Shown piece by piece: positions 18,708 through 28,817 of a stretch of 64,000 nucleotides of DNA. The first letter of the stretch is position 1, and the number at the start of each line of letters is the position of its first letter. The stretch is from Opitutaceae bacterium (lineage in GTDB: Bacteria; Verrucomicrobiota; Verrucomicrobiia; Opitutales; Opitutaceae): NCBI GenBank assembly GCA_016794625.1, contig JAEUGY010000023.1, forward strand, positions 59,080 to 123,079. The letters run 5' to 3'. The notes below the pieces were generated by a model. It had not been told where the DNA came from. It made no database searches and saw only the letters and a list, made by a program, of their open reading frames with translations. The position numbers and the translations under genes were made by a program.

Positions 18708-19319
18708 ATGTTCAGAAACACCCCTCTGGCCGGACTCGCACTGGTACTCCTGATGGCGGCCGGCGGCTGCCGCGAAGCCAAGGTCACCGCCTACCGAGTA
18801 AAGAAAGACCCCGAACCGGTGGCACCACCCCCCGCCGCTGCCCCGGCAACCTCCGCTGCCCCCGCTCCCGGGGGCACCATGGCCTCGACCCCGGTTGCCA
18901 CGGCTGAAGGCGCTGGACTCGCCTGGACCGCCCCGGCCACATGGACCGCCAAGGCCGGCTCCGCGATGCGCCGCGGCACTTACATCATCAAGGGGTCAGG
19001 ATCTGGCGAAGCCGAGCTGGCGATCACTGCCTTCCCGGGCGATGTCGGTGGCGACCTCGCCAACGTCAATCGCTGGCGTGGACAGATCGGGTTGCCGCCG
19101 CTGGTCGCCGGCGACCTTGAGGCCGCCTTGACCCGGATGACCGCAAACGGACTACCCGTCGCGGTGGTGGATATGACCGGCGGAAATCAGCGCATCCTCG
19201 GCGCCATCGTTCCTTTCTCCGGCTCCACCTGGTTCTTCAAGCTCACCGGGCCCGACGCTGTTGTCGCCGAGGCCAAACCCGCCTTCCTTTCCTACCTGCA
19301 AACCCTCCGGGCTCAGTAA
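18708..19319 (+). CDS. Lipoprotein of unknown function upstream of cytochrome c assembly genes
   Basis: A 203-residue protein with a lipoprotein signal (LVLLMAAGGC, cysteine at about residue 20), a Pro/Ala-rich tether and a C-terminal globular domain of about 130 residues. I do not recognise the family. The domain begins after AEGAGLAWTAPATW and contains no catalytic motif I can name. It ends two bases before resB, so it is probably co-transcribed with the resB-ccsA pair and could assist cytochrome c maturation. Confidence 0.65.
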   Translation: MFRNTPLAGLALVLLMAAGGCREAKVTAYRVKKDPEPVAPPPAAAPATSAAPAPGGTMASTPVATAEGAGLAWTAPATWTAKAGSAMRRGTYIIKGSGSGEAELAITAFPGDVGGDLANVNRWRGQIGLPPLVAGDLEAALTRMTANGLPVAVVDMTGGNQRILGAIVPFSGSTWFFKLTGPDAVVAEAKPAFLSYLQTLRAQ

Positions 19320-19321
19320 CC

Positions 19322-20506
19322 ATGCGAGAACTACGCCAGTCCTTCCTTTCCTTCTTCGTCTCGCTCCGGTTGACCGTGGTGCTGCTGGCACTGTCGATCG
19401 TCCTCGTCTTTTGGGCGACCCTCGCCCAGGTCAAACTCGGGGTCTGGGGCGTACAAGAGCACTTTTTCCGCACCTTCTTTGTCTTCGGCAAGCTTCCGGG
19501 GACCGACATCCCGGTGCCTTTGTACCCCGGTGGGTATTTCCTCGGCGGGCTGCTTCTGGCCAACCTGCTGGCCGCCCATATTCAGCGCTTCCGTCTTTCC
19601 TGGAAGAAATCCGGCATCCTCCTGACCCACCTCGGATTGATGCTGCTCCTGGTTGGCGAGCTCATGTCGGGGCTCTGGCAGGAGGACTTTCAGATGCGGC
19701 TCGATGAAGGTGAAACAAGGAACTATTCGGAGAGTTTTCGGCTGAACGAGCTGGTCGTCGTCGATGCGACGGATGCCGAGTGGGATGACGTCGTCGCGAT
19801 CCCTGAATCCTTGCTCGCAAAAAATCAGGAGATTCAGCATCCGAAACTCCCGTTCCGAGTGGCGATCCGTGCATACTTTCCCAACGCCCAGTTGCAGATG
19901 AAGGACCCCAACACGCCGGCCCCGGACACCGGCGTGCCGGCGCTGGCGACCCGCGATATCGGTACTCAGGTCAGCGTGACTCCCCTGCGCATCACCTACC
20001 GGGACAACGAGCGGAACCTCCCGGCTGCGTTTGTCGAACTCATCGGACCCGAGGGTTCCCTGGGTGTCTGGCTGGCGTCCACCATGATCACGCAGGCCCA
20101 GCGTTTTGACTACGGTGGCCGCACCTGGAAGCTGCAGTTCCGCTTTGAGCGCGAATACAAGCCCTTCGCCCTGTCCCTGCTCGATTTTAGTCACGATCGA
20201 TACCCGGGTACGGAGATCCCCAAGAACTTCTCCAGCCGTATCCGGCTGAAGACCGAGGACGGCAAGGTCGACCGGGAAGTCCTGATCTACATGAACAACC
20301 CTCTGCGCTATGACGGCCTCACGTTTTACCAGGCGGGTTTTGAAAACAATGATCGCACCACCGTCCTCCAGGTCGTCCGCAATCCCAGCTGGCTGCTTCC
20401 CTACATCTCCTGCGCTTTGATGTCCGTCGGCCTGTTAATCCAGTTCGGCCTGCACCTCGTTGGTTTTGTCCGCCGACGCGCCTCGGCCGCCGCGGCCGCC
20501 GCCTGA
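19322..20506 (+). CDS. resB: ResB-like cytochrome c biogenesis protein
   Basis: A 394-residue membrane protein: N-terminal helices (LRLTVVLLALSIVLVFWATLAQ and nearby), a large periplasmic domain (about residues 110-350) and a C-terminal helix. The RYDGLTFYQAGF stretch near residue 325 is typical of ResB (Ccs1). With CcsA it forms system II, which passes haem across the membrane and attaches it to apocytochrome c. It is followed directly by ccsA. Confidence 0.85.
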   Translation: MRELRQSFLSFFVSLRLTVVLLALSIVLVFWATLAQVKLGVWGVQEHFFRTFFVFGKLPGTDIPVPLYPGGYFLGGLLLANLLAAHIQRFRLSWKKSGILLTHLGLMLLLVGELMSGLWQEDFQMRLDEGETRNYSESFRLNELVVVDATDAEWDDVVAIPESLLAKNQEIQHPKLPFRVAIRAYFPNAQLQMKDPNTPAPDTGVPALATRDIGTQVSVTPLRITYRDNERNLPAAFVELIGPEGSLGVWLASTMITQAQRFDYGGRTWKLQFRFEREYKPFALSLLDFSHDRYPGTEIPKNFSSRIRLKTEDGKVDREVLIYMNNPLRYDGLTFYQAGFENNDRTTVLQVVRNPSWLLPYISCALMSVGLLIQFGLHLVGFVRRRASAAAAAA

Positions 20507-20527
20507 CCCGTGGAACACCCTCATCCG

Positions 20528-22417
20528 ATGAAACGCATTCTTCCCTTCCTGGTCCTGATCCTCGCCATCGGTTACCTCGCCAGCTCGCTCTTCTCCCGAC
20601 GACAGACGACGGAGTTCGATCTCGAAGGTTTCGGCAAACTTCCCGTTCTGGTCAATGGACGCCTTAAGCCGATGGATACGGTCGCCCGAACTTCCCTGCT
20701 CATGTTTCAGGGTCGCCAGGCAGTCAAGAATCCAGCCGGCGCGCCTCTCAAGCCCGTGGCCTGGTTGCTCGATGTGCTTTTCCGTCCCGAACTCGCGGAT
20801 CACTATCAGCATTTCGAAATCGTGCACCCGGACGTGCTCGCAATGTTCAACCTAACCACGGAACAAGGGGCGGCCAAGAAGCGCTTCTCCTACGCCCAGC
20901 TCTCCGGCAAGCTGGGCGAACTGGACCGCCAGGCCCAGCTTGCCGCGCAGACCGAGGCACCGGTGCGTACTCCATTTCAAAAGGCGGTCGTGGACCTCCG
21001 CGAGCACCTGGTTCTGTACAACCGGCTCAAACAGTCCCTGGTGCTGCCGGACAGCGCCAATCCACTCGACGACTACATGGCCTTTCAGAAAGGCCTGGAA
21101 GCAGGCGTCGCCGCAATTCGCGCGCGCGAGCAGAAGCTGCCATTCGATGAAGCCGCCGCGAACGCCACGCTGGCCCTGGGCCAGAAGTTCGAATTCATGG
21201 CCAATATGGGATACCTGCTGGCCGTCCCTCCACCGGAGAACAACCCCGATCCCAATGCCTGGAAGCCGGTGGGAGCCGTTCTTCTGGAAACGATCCAGAC
21301 CCGGCAGCTGAACGCCTCGGCCATGGCCTACGCGGGCATGGCGCACGCATGGCGGCTGCAGCAATCCGAACACTTCAACACCATCGTCAAACTGTTCCGA
21401 AAAACCCTGGAGGGCCGCTACGGTGAGCGCCTGGAGAAATCCGACATCGAAACGTCATTCAATGCGGCCGAACCTTTCTACCGCTCGATGGTTCTCTATC
21501 TGTGTGCGTTCCTCGGAGCGGTGGTTTCCTGGCTCTTCAGCCGGGAGGTGCTCGGGCGGAGTGCCTTTCTCCTCATGACACTGGCCTGGATCGCGACCAC
21601 GGTGGGAATCGGAATCCGGATGTGGCTCGAGGGACGTCCACCCGTGACCAACCTCTACTCCTCCGCCCTGTTTGTCGGCTGGGGGGCCGTGGGGCTTTGC
21701 CTCATTCTCGAGTTCGTCTATCGCAATGCCATTGGGAGCGCTGCCGGAGGGATGGTTGGTTTCTGCACCCTCGTCATTGCGCACTACCTTTCATTGAGCG
21801 GTGACACCCTGGAGATGATGCGGGCCGTCCTCGACTCCAACTTCTGGCTCGCGACCCACGTGGTGGTGGTGACGATCGGCTACTCGGCCACCTACCTTGC
21901 CGGATTTCTTGCCCTGATCTATGTGTTCCGTGGCGTCTTCACCCGGTCACTCGACGCCCAGTCCGCAGACGCCATCAACCGCATGGTCTACGGTATCATC
22001 TGCTTCGCTACCCTGTTCAGCCTGGTCGGCACGGTCCTCGGCGGAATCTGGGCCGACCAGTCCTGGGGACGGTTCTGGGGCTGGGATCCAAAGGAAAACG
22101 GTGCGCTTATCATCGTGCTTTGGAACGGTCTGATCCTTCACGCCCGGTGGGGAGGCATGGTCAAGGCCCGGGGATTGATGTCACTGGCGATCTTCGGCAA
22201 CATTGTCACGTCATGGAGTTGGTTTGGCACCAACATGCTCGGCGTCGGGCTGCACAGCTACGGATTCATGGACTCGGCGTTTTACGCCCTGCTGCTCTTT
22301 GCCCTGAGCCAGCTGCTCGCCATCGGAATCGGTTGTCTGCCGGAACACCGGTGGCGGAGTTTCACCTCAAGGGCCAATCCCGCCCCCCAGAAACCCGTCT
22401 CGCCGGTTGCCGCCTGA
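20528..22417 (+). CDS. ccsA: CcsA-type cytochrome c assembly protein with long N-terminal region
   Basis: A 629-residue protein whose C-terminal half is a polytopic CcsA/CcmC-type haem handler with the WWD-type motif GRFWGWDPKENGAL near residue 515 and a terminal LHSYGFMDSAF segment. The first 310 residues are a signal-anchor helix followed by a mainly soluble region, longer than in classical CcsA (about 320 residues in total). ATG at 20528 is chosen because the anchor follows at once; GTG at 20510 is possible. It converges with recN. Confidence 0.87.
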   Translation: MKRILPFLVLILAIGYLASSLFSRRQTTEFDLEGFGKLPVLVNGRLKPMDTVARTSLLMFQGRQAVKNPAGAPLKPVAWLLDVLFRPELADHYQHFEIVHPDVLAMFNLTTEQGAAKKRFSYAQLSGKLGELDRQAQLAAQTEAPVRTPFQKAVVDLREHLVLYNRLKQSLVLPDSANPLDDYMAFQKGLEAGVAAIRAREQKLPFDEAAANATLALGQKFEFMANMGYLLAVPPPENNPDPNAWKPVGAVLLETIQTRQLNASAMAYAGMAHAWRLQQSEHFNTIVKLFRKTLEGRYGERLEKSDIETSFNAAEPFYRSMVLYLCAFLGAVVSWLFSREVLGRSAFLLMTLAWIATTVGIGIRMWLEGRPPVTNLYSSALFVGWGAVGLCLILEFVYRNAIGSAAGGMVGFCTLVIAHYLSLSGDTLEMMRAVLDSNFWLATHVVVVTIGYSATYLAGFLALIYVFRGVFTRSLDAQSADAINRMVYGIICFATLFSLVGTVLGGIWADQSWGRFWGWDPKENGALIIVLWNGLILHARWGGMVKARGLMSLAIFGNIVTSWSWFGTNMLGVGLHSYGFMDSAFYALLLFALSQLLAIGIGCLPEHRWRSFTSRANPAPQKPVSPVAA

Positions 22418-22433
22418 ACCGCGCAGGCCCGCC

Positions 22434-24095
22434 CTAGCCTTTCAACAATTCCTCGGCGTGAGCGAGAGCGCTTTTCGCCGAGCGGTCGCCCAGCATGCGT
22501 GCGAGTTCGCTCACCCGTTGCTTCCGGTCGCCATGAATGGGCTCGATCGTGACGATCGCCCGTTCCTTGGACTGGTCCTTGTTGACCAGAAGATGATTGT
22601 TCCCCTGCGCCGCCACCTGCGGAAGGTGCGTCACGCAGAGGACCTGGTGGGACTTCGCAATCCATCCCATCTTTTCACCCACCACACGGCCGATTTCCCC
22701 ACCCACATTGGCATCCACCTCATCAAAGACCAAAACCGGGATGTCATCGAGATCCGCGAGCACCGTCTTCAGCGCCAGCATCACGCGCGCAAGTTCTCCG
22801 CTTGATGCGATCCGGTTCAAGGGCAAGGGAGCCTCACCGACATTGGGAGAAAACAAGAACTCCACGCGACAATCGCCGGACGGCCCCAGTTCGTCCAAGG
22901 GCACCAGACGGACCTGAAACTCGGCTTTCTTGAAGCCGAGCTGGACAATTCCTTTCGCGGCGGTCCGGGCAAGTTCTCGCGCTGCCTTGTCGCGTTGCTC
23001 GCGCAGGACCGCAGCCTGCTTTCGCGCCGCCCGGTACGCATCCGCGATTTCGCGGTCCAAACGGGCGAGGGTTCCCTCGATGTCGCCTTGAGAAGCAATC
23101 CGCTGACGCAGTTCCTCGCGCGCCGCGGCCACGCGTTGCACGTCGCCACCATGTTTCCGTTTGGCTTCCAACCACGCATTCATCGACGTGGTCAACGACT
23201 CCGCCTGCTCCGGATCAAAGGTGAGGGATTGTCCGAGCGATTCGAATTCAGAGCCAAGATCTGCCAGTTCAAAGGAGACGCCAGCGAGGCGATCGGCGAG
23301 CGCTTTGCTCGACGGATCGATCGCCTCCAAAGCCCGCGCTTCGCGCACCAGCGCTGAAATCCGACCGGTCACGCCGTCGTCTCCCGCGATACCCGCGGCC
23401 AGTGCGGCGGAGAGCTCCATCAACTCCTGGGCACGCGACATCCGCTGGAAATCGCGCTCCAGGTTGGCCACCGCCTCCTCCGTGAGGTCCAGGGCATCGA
23501 GCCGTGCCAGTTGATTCTCCAGAAAACGCAGTTGTTCGGCCGACAATTGAGTTTGCGATTGCAGCCTTTCTTTGGCGCCAACCGCCCGGCGCCAGGTCTG
23601 GTAGTGCAGGTCATAGCCATCCCGCGAGGCCGACGTCCGGCCAAAGAGATCGAGCAGCTCCAACTGACAGCTCTCCTTGAGCAGTCGCCTGGGTTCGCTG
23701 GGGCCGTGGAAATCAATCCAGTGTTCTCCCAGTCGCTGCAATGCAGCCAGGGTGGCCAGACTGCCATTCACCGTCAGTTTGGGCGCTTTGTCTCGCGCCA
23801 CCGTGCGCTTGAGGATGAGTTGCCCCTCCTCGGTTCGCGGCAGCTCGAGCTCCTCAAGAACGGCGTCGATGCGCTGGGGATGGGCAAAAAACAACGAGGC
23901 CTCCACCTCGCACGCCGCCGCACCCTGGCGGATGATGGTCTTGTCCGCACGTTCTCCCGCCAGCAGACTGAGCGCGCCCAGGAGGATGCTCTTGCCTGCC
24001 CCGGTTTCTCCGGTCACCACCGTGAAACCCGACTCCAAGTCGAGTGCAACCTCTTCCAACAGGGCCAGGTTTTTGATGTGGAGCGACTGCAGCAT
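22434..24095 (-). CDS. recN: DNA repair protein RecN
   Basis: A 553-residue SMC-like ATPase that acts in double-strand-break repair. It opens with LQSLHIKNLALLEEV, has Walker A GETGAGKSILLGAL near residue 30, a long coiled-coil middle and the late signature SSGELARVMLALK followed by Walker B VLVFDEVDANVGG. Length is typical. It is convergent with ccsA (16 bases apart) and divergent from the glycosyltransferase gene. Confidence 0.95.
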   Translation of the reverse strand: MLQSLHIKNLALLEEVALDLESGFTVVTGETGAGKSILLGALSLLAGERADKTIIRQGAAACEVEASLFFAHPQRIDAVLEELELPRTEEGQLILKRTVARDKAPKLTVNGSLATLAALQRLGEHWIDFHGPSEPRRLLKESCQLELLDLFGRTSASRDGYDLHYQTWRRAVGAKERLQSQTQLSAEQLRFLENQLARLDALDLTEEAVANLERDFQRMSRAQELMELSAALAAGIAGDDGVTGRISALVREARALEAIDPSSKALADRLAGVSFELADLGSEFESLGQSLTFDPEQAESLTTSMNAWLEAKRKHGGDVQRVAAAREELRQRIASQGDIEGTLARLDREIADAYRAARKQAAVLREQRDKAARELARTAAKGIVQLGFKKAEFQVRLVPLDELGPSGDCRVEFLFSPNVGEAPLPLNRIASSGELARVMLALKTVLADLDDIPVLVFDEVDANVGGEIGRVVGEKMGWIAKSHQVLCVTHLPQVAAQGNNHLLVNKDQSKERAIVTIEPIHGDRKQRVSELARMLGDRSAKSALAHAEELLKG

Positions 24096-24230
24096 AATTC
24101 AATGGCGCAAAATTCCGGGCGACTTTCAAGATGGCGGTGGCGACATTCGTAAGGCACGTGAATAAAAGCAACCGCCACTCCCCGAGACACGCGGTTGCCT
24201 GGCGTCTGGACCCCCTCCGCGCGCGGATCG

Positions 24231-25601
24231 ATGCGACCTGACGTAACGCCACCGCCACCTGAACGTGCCTCCGGCGGCGGCCATCGTCGCCTCGCCCCTC
24301 TGCTTTTTCACCTGGGGGCAGCGGGGGTCACCCTCGCGTTTGCGCTCGCCGCGGGGTTGAGCCGCCAAGCTACGCTCGATTTGACCAGCTACCTGACGCT
24401 GATCGGACTGGCTTGGATCGGTTTCGGTCTGGCTTGGGGCACCAGCCGATCCGGTGCCAGCGGAGGAATCTCGTCTCTCCTCGTCTGGGCCGTCATTGCG
24501 CGCGTCGCCGCGTTTGCTTCGGCTCCTTTATTGGAGGACGATCCTTGGCGCTACCTGTGGGATGGCTACCAAACGTCGGTCCGGGGACACCCCTACGGTC
24601 GGGCTCCGGCCGAGTCGTTCCAGGATCCCGGCGTCCCGGTCGTGATGCAACGCGTCCTCGACCGCATCAATCACCCCGACCTTCCGACTGTCTACGGGCC
24701 TACCGCCCAATTGGCCTTCTTCGTCAGCCATCTCGTTTCGCCGGGCACGCTCTGGCCCTGGAAACTCATGCTGGCAGTCGCAGACCTTTTCGTTCTGCTG
24801 CAGCTATTGCGGCAAGGCTCTCGTGGCGCCGGTGCGTTCTGGGCCTTTTGTCCGCTGATTCTCCAGTGCACCTATGCGTCCGCCCACCTCGACGGTCTGG
24901 CCGTCAGCCTGGCTGTCGCCGCCGGCGCCATCGCACCTCGGTTGCACCCGACCGCTCGCCACGGATGGTGGCTCGCCCTCGCAGTGGGGACTCGTCCGTT
25001 TGCGCTCCTCTTGAGCCCGTGGCTTCTGCAGCGTTCACGGGTCGCCTGGCTTCACTTTTGTCTGGGGACGGTCCTCCTTCACGTTCCTGTGATCCTTGGA
25101 GGCGGATGGCCGCTCCCTCCCGAGGTCGCGAGCCGGCTTGGCGGCTGGGAGTTCAATCCCTCCGTGTACGCCTGGTTTGCGGCAATCATGGATCCCGTCG
25201 CGGCACGATGGATCCTGATCGGAGTCTTTGTGCTCGTGTGGGGACGGCTTGTACGACGGTTCCTAAAAGCAACCGATCAACGCCTCCCAGGGTCAACGCC
25301 GGCCCCTCCCGGCGATGTTCTCTTCGGCACCCTCTGGCTGGTATCTCCGGTGGTCAACCCTTGGTACCTGTTATGGATGGCACCCTACGTTGCACTCCGA
25401 CCTTCGGGATGGTCGGTGGCCGCGCTGGCCGCCGTGGCGCTCAGCTATGTGACCGGACTTCGCACAGGCGATGATTCACTTGGCGCGTTTGGTCATCCCG
25501 CCTGGGTGCGGCCGGTCGAGTACGGCCTCATCGCCGTAGCAGGTGGGGTGGATCTGCTACGTTGGTACCGGGCTCGACGAGTCCACTCTGCCCCGCTCTA
25601 A
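24231..25601 (+). CDS. Polytopic membrane glycosyltransferase, mannosyltransferase-like (GT-C)
   Basis: A 456-residue membrane protein with around ten hydrophobic segments. Between the early helices it has LEDDPWRYLWDG and later INHPDLPTVYGP, both typical of polyprenyl-phosphate-sugar-dependent GT-C transferases of the DUF2029/GT87 or alpha-mannosyltransferase type. It should move a sugar from a lipid carrier onto an envelope glycan on the periplasmic side; sugar and acceptor are unknown. ATG at 24231 is the first start after the recN promoter region. Confidence 0.7.
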   Translation: MRPDVTPPPPERASGGGHRRLAPLLFHLGAAGVTLAFALAAGLSRQATLDLTSYLTLIGLAWIGFGLAWGTSRSGASGGISSLLVWAVIARVAAFASAPLLEDDPWRYLWDGYQTSVRGHPYGRAPAESFQDPGVPVVMQRVLDRINHPDLPTVYGPTAQLAFFVSHLVSPGTLWPWKLMLAVADLFVLLQLLRQGSRGAGAFWAFCPLILQCTYASAHLDGLAVSLAVAAGAIAPRLHPTARHGWWLALAVGTRPFALLLSPWLLQRSRVAWLHFCLGTVLLHVPVILGGGWPLPPEVASRLGGWEFNPSVYAWFAAIMDPVAARWILIGVFVLVWGRLVRRFLKATDQRLPGSTPAPPGDVLFGTLWLVSPVVNPWYLLWMAPYVALRPSGWSVAALAAVALSYVTGLRTGDDSLGAFGHPAWVRPVEYGLIAVAGGVDLLRWYRARRVHSAPL

Positions 25602-25661
25602 GGCGCCTTGCGGTCCAGTCGGCCCGACGTCCGACCAAAGCCCTCCGGCGACCACCACGAT

Positions 25662-26537
25662 TTAGAATGAGAGGGTGACAGAACCACCCATGATCCGTTT
25701 GTCCCCGGTGTTTTCACCCTCCAGGGTCCGGGCGACGTAACCTTGCAGAAACCATCGATCGTTGACCGAGCCTCCCCACCCCAACTGCACTGTGGAGTTG
25801 CGTTCTCTTGTCTGAGGAAACCCTCCCACCGTACCAAACCCGGGGCCCAAAATCGTCAGTCCTGAAACAGCTCCATCATAGCGCCAAGCGGCGGAGAAAA
25901 TCATGCTCCTCCAACTCGCCGCCAATCCCAGCGACCCGAAGATGTCTTCCGGTACGTCATTGTTCCTCCATCGGTATCCAAGATCCCCCAGCACGGTGAA
26001 GTGACGACCCAGCGCGCGTCCCGCCAGCAGAGACACCTCGACACCGGAGGCACCATCCCCGGACGAAAAAGGGACTCCTTCGTTGTAGTCGCCCGCCAAG
26101 ATCCCTCCGATTCGCAAGGCCAGGGTGGGCGCCCACCGGTTGAAGGACTCAGCCTCATCAACCAAGAGGAAACGTAACCCTGCCTGGGTATCGACCCACC
26201 CCTCATCCGACGGAAAGGACCCCATTTCCACGCGACTGGTCCCCACGGTGAGGTCCAAGGCCCAACGCTCAGTCAGCCCGTGTTCCAAAGTCAGAAGGGT
26301 CGTTGACTGGTCTTTCCCCGAGCTACCCAGCGTCGCCTGGGTCCCAAGCTTGACGGATCCCGCCCAGAAGGCGTCAAACGTTACAAAGGTATGACTGACG
26401 GTGACCTCCGTATGGCCGGCCGGCGGCAGGTAGGGAGAAAACTGGGAACGTAACTCCGTCGAGCCTGCGACGGCCGCCCACCCCAGCAGAAAAATCCAAG
26501 GAAATCGGGGCATGATAAAGCCAGAGATGCGAGTCAT
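25662..26537 (-). CDS. Outer-membrane beta-barrel protein
   Basis: A 291-residue exported protein: signal peptide ending near GWAAVAGS and then alternating beta strands with many aromatic and glycine residues. It ends in GGSVTLSF, a terminal phenylalanine as used for BAM-dependent insertion. It resembles transporter-like 12-strand barrels but I cannot name a family. Its ATG overlaps the stop of the upstream small gene (ATGA); an internal ATG at 26513 would also leave an intact signal peptide. Confidence 0.65.
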   Translation of the reverse strand: MTRISGFIMPRFPWIFLLGWAAVAGSTELRSQFSPYLPPAGHTEVTVSHTFVTFDAFWAGSVKLGTQATLGSSGKDQSTTLLTLEHGLTERWALDLTVGTSRVEMGSFPSDEGWVDTQAGLRFLLVDEAESFNRWAPTLALRIGGILAGDYNEGVPFSSGDGASGVEVSLLAGRALGRHFTVLGDLGYRWRNNDVPEDIFGSLGLAASWRSMIFSAAWRYDGAVSGLTILGPGFGTVGGFPQTRERNSTVQLGWGGSVNDRWFLQGYVARTLEGENTGDKRIMGGSVTLSF

Positions 26538-26899
26538 GGTGCAGGAAAGCGGACGCCCAAGTAGTAGATGACCGCGTCCAGCTGGGGCGGCGTCAGGCGT
26601 CCGGCCAGGGAAGTCAACTGGGCCTTTTGCCGGACTTCATTGGAAAGACGGGCTTCAACCGCACGCAACGCCGCCTCCTGATCGGCCCGGACAGAGGCAT
26701 TCACCTCGTTGGAAATTCGGATCTCCCCCGTTCGCAGAACCAAAGCGCGTCCCAATCCATAGCGCTCCGGATCAATCTCCGCCGCGGATCGCTCTGCCTT
26801 GACCAACTTTCGGGGCGGACGGGGAACGTAGCTGCCCGAAGCAGCGAGCCAGACGGACGAAACCAGAAAAAGCGACAGGACGACAAAGCAACGAATCAT
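26534..26899 (-). CDS. Small exported protein of unknown function
   Basis: A 121-residue protein with an N-terminal signal peptide (CFVVLSLFLVSSVWLAASG) and a charged helical remainder that ends in TPPQLDAVIYYLGVRFPAP. That end resembles the final helix of c-type cytochromes, but no CXXCH motif is present, so it is not a cytochrome. It is translationally coupled to the beta-barrel gene by an ATGA overlap, so the two products probably work together in the envelope. Confidence 0.6.
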   Translation of the reverse strand: MIRCFVVLSLFLVSSVWLAASGSYVPRPPRKLVKAERSAAEIDPERYGLGRALVLRTGEIRISNEVNASVRADQEAALRAVEARLSNEVRQKAQLTSLAGRLTPPQLDAVIYYLGVRFPAP

Positions 26900-27023
26900 G
26901 GGAGCGAGAGGATCGCTTCAACGTAATGATCCATTCGTTGGCGCAAGTGCTCAACCAAACTTCCGCCAACCGATGGGAGTCTGACGAAACCGGGCCTGAC
27001 CATGGCGGGACGTAGCGGCGAGA

Positions 27024-28817
27024 TCAGCATCGGGCCGGCAGAATGAGGCGAAAACACGTTCCTTGAGCAGACGCACCCTCGGGATCGACGGTCAGATCGC
27101 CACCGGCACTGCGAGCCAGCTTGTAAGCGATGGCCAGTCCCAAACCAATGCCTTCGTGGGCACGGGAGGTCGATCCATCGCCCTGTACAAACGGCAGGAA
27201 CAATCGGGAGCGATGTCCCTTGGCGATTCCGACGCCGGTATCCTTCACGACCACACGCAGGTCCGCGTCGATTTCCGAAGCGAGGACCCCGGAACCCACC
27301 AAGCGCACCGGAAACGCAACGCGTTCAGTCGTGATCTCAACCGAGATCGAACCCTTTGCCGTAAACTTGACCGCATTGGAAAGCAGCACATCGAGGATCC
27401 GCTGGAGTGCGGGACCATCCGCACGGATGGTGGTGGGCAGATCCTGCGACACCGTCAGGGCAAACTCAACGCCCTTGCCCAGGGCCGCCGCCCGATGGGT
27501 GGCGGCCGCGGTCGTGACCAGCGGGCGCAAAGCGACATTGCCCCACTCTCGGGGCCGCTTGCCTCGGTCCAACTGGGAATACTCCAGCACAGCGGAGATC
27601 GTCTTGAGCAATCGGTCACCGCTTTGCTGAATCGAACGCACGCATTCCAGCTGCTCCGTATTCAACCCTCCGGAGTCCAGCACCTGGGAAAATCCAATGA
27701 TGCCGTTCAGCGGTGTCCTCAATTCGTGACTCATGGTGGCGAGAAACTCGGTCTTTGCCAGTTCGCCCGCCCGTGCCTCCTCCTCCAGCCGTTGCGCCTC
27801 TTCGACCGCTGTTTCGAGCTCTCGATTGGTTTCGGCCAGCTGCCGGTTGACTGCCTCCGTCCGGTGGTTGGCCTCCAATAGCTCCCGCTTCTGAAAGTTC
27901 TCTCGCTCCCGTCCAAACATCAGCTCCGTGGCCATGCCGTTGAAGCTGCGCGCCAGATCTCCTAGTTCGTCCGTGCGCGTTTCTGGGACGCGGTAGCCGA
28001 AATTGCCCCGAGCCACTGCCTCGGTCGCCTTTGCCAAACGCCGGATAGGTCCGGTCAAACTCCGCGCGAAGAAGAACGCCAACGCCGCGCCGATGGTAAG
28101 GCTCGAGGCCGCTCCTCCGAAGATTTTCAACGCCACCGCGCGCGCTTCCGCGTAGAAAAAGTCAACTGGCCGGTCGGCCTGCACCACCCCGACCACCGAG
28201 CCAAATGCATTCCGAATCGGTGCTGCGGCAGAAATCCAGACGCCTTCGTCGTCGCTATACACCCCCGTCGACGCTGCGGTGCCTGCGAGCGCTGTCAGGA
28301 GGTGTGGCTCCGCGTGATAACGCGCTCCCGTAAAGAACTGCCCGGACTCATCCGGATCCGTCATGACGACAAACTCCAGTTCACCGCTGATCACAAAGTC
28401 ATCCGGCTTTCGCAGCGTATAGAGCGGACTTCCTCGACTGAGCAGCGCATTGCCCTCTTTCACCCGAACCAATTGTTCCTGCAGCCGCGCGAATTCGTCC
28501 GAGAGCGACACCGAACCCACTTCCCCCACCCGAATGCGATCATGGACATCACCATCGATTAACGGCGCAACCGTCTTGACGATGGCAAGGAGCTCCTTCG
28601 CTAAGCTCGTCTCAAGTGACTGTTTCTTAAGGCGATAGGCAATGAGCGAGGAAATGCCCACTGCCACGCCCATGAGGGCGAGGGCAAAAGCAACCAAACG
28701 AAAGTGAAAGCTCGTGCCCCGTCGATTGCGCTTCCCCGAAGGTCCCGACGGGACCACCGGCAACGGCTCCGCCCGATGGGACAGGTCGATCGACGGTTCG
28801 AGGGTGGGCACGGACAT
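27024..28817 (-). CDS. Membrane sensor histidine kinase with periplasmic domain and HAMP
   Basis: A 597-residue kinase. Transmembrane helices near residues 42-62 and 225-250 flank a periplasmic sensory region; a HAMP domain follows (ARSLTGPIRRLAKATEAVARG), then a coiled coil, the HisKA phospho-acceptor SHELRTPLNGIIGFSQ and HATPase motifs (N in LLSNAVKFT, DTGVGIAKG, GIGLGLAIAYKLA). No receiver or response regulator is adjacent, so it is an orphan whose partner is elsewhere. ATG at 28817 is chosen. Confidence 0.9.
   Translation of the reverse strand: MSVPTLEPSIDLSHRAEPLPVVPSGPSGKRNRRGTSFHFRLVAFALALMGVAVGISSLIAYRLKKQSLETSLAKELLAIVKTVAPLIDGDVHDRIRVGEVGSVSLSDEFARLQEQLVRVKEGNALLSRGSPLYTLRKPDDFVISGELEFVVMTDPDESGQFFTGARYHAEPHLLTALAGTAASTGVYSDDEGVWISAAAPIRNAFGSVVGVVQADRPVDFFYAEARAVALKIFGGAASSLTIGAALAFFFARSLTGPIRRLAKATEAVARGNFGYRVPETRTDELGDLARSFNGMATELMFGRERENFQKRELLEANHRTEAVNRQLAETNRELETAVEEAQRLEEEARAGELAKTEFLATMSHELRTPLNGIIGFSQVLDSGGLNTEQLECVRSIQQSGDRLLKTISAVLEYSQLDRGKRPREWGNVALRPLVTTAAATHRAAALGKGVEFALTVSQDLPTTIRADGPALQRILDVLLSNAVKFTAKGSISVEITTERVAFPVRLVGSGVLASEIDADLRVVVKDTGVGIAKGHRSRLFLPFVQGDGSTSRAHEGIGLGLAIAYKLARSAGGDLTVDPEGASAQGTCFRLILPARC

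Noticed and set aside
26534..26899. Small cytochrome c
   Set aside because: The C-terminal helix is cytochrome-like but there is no CXXCH haem motif.
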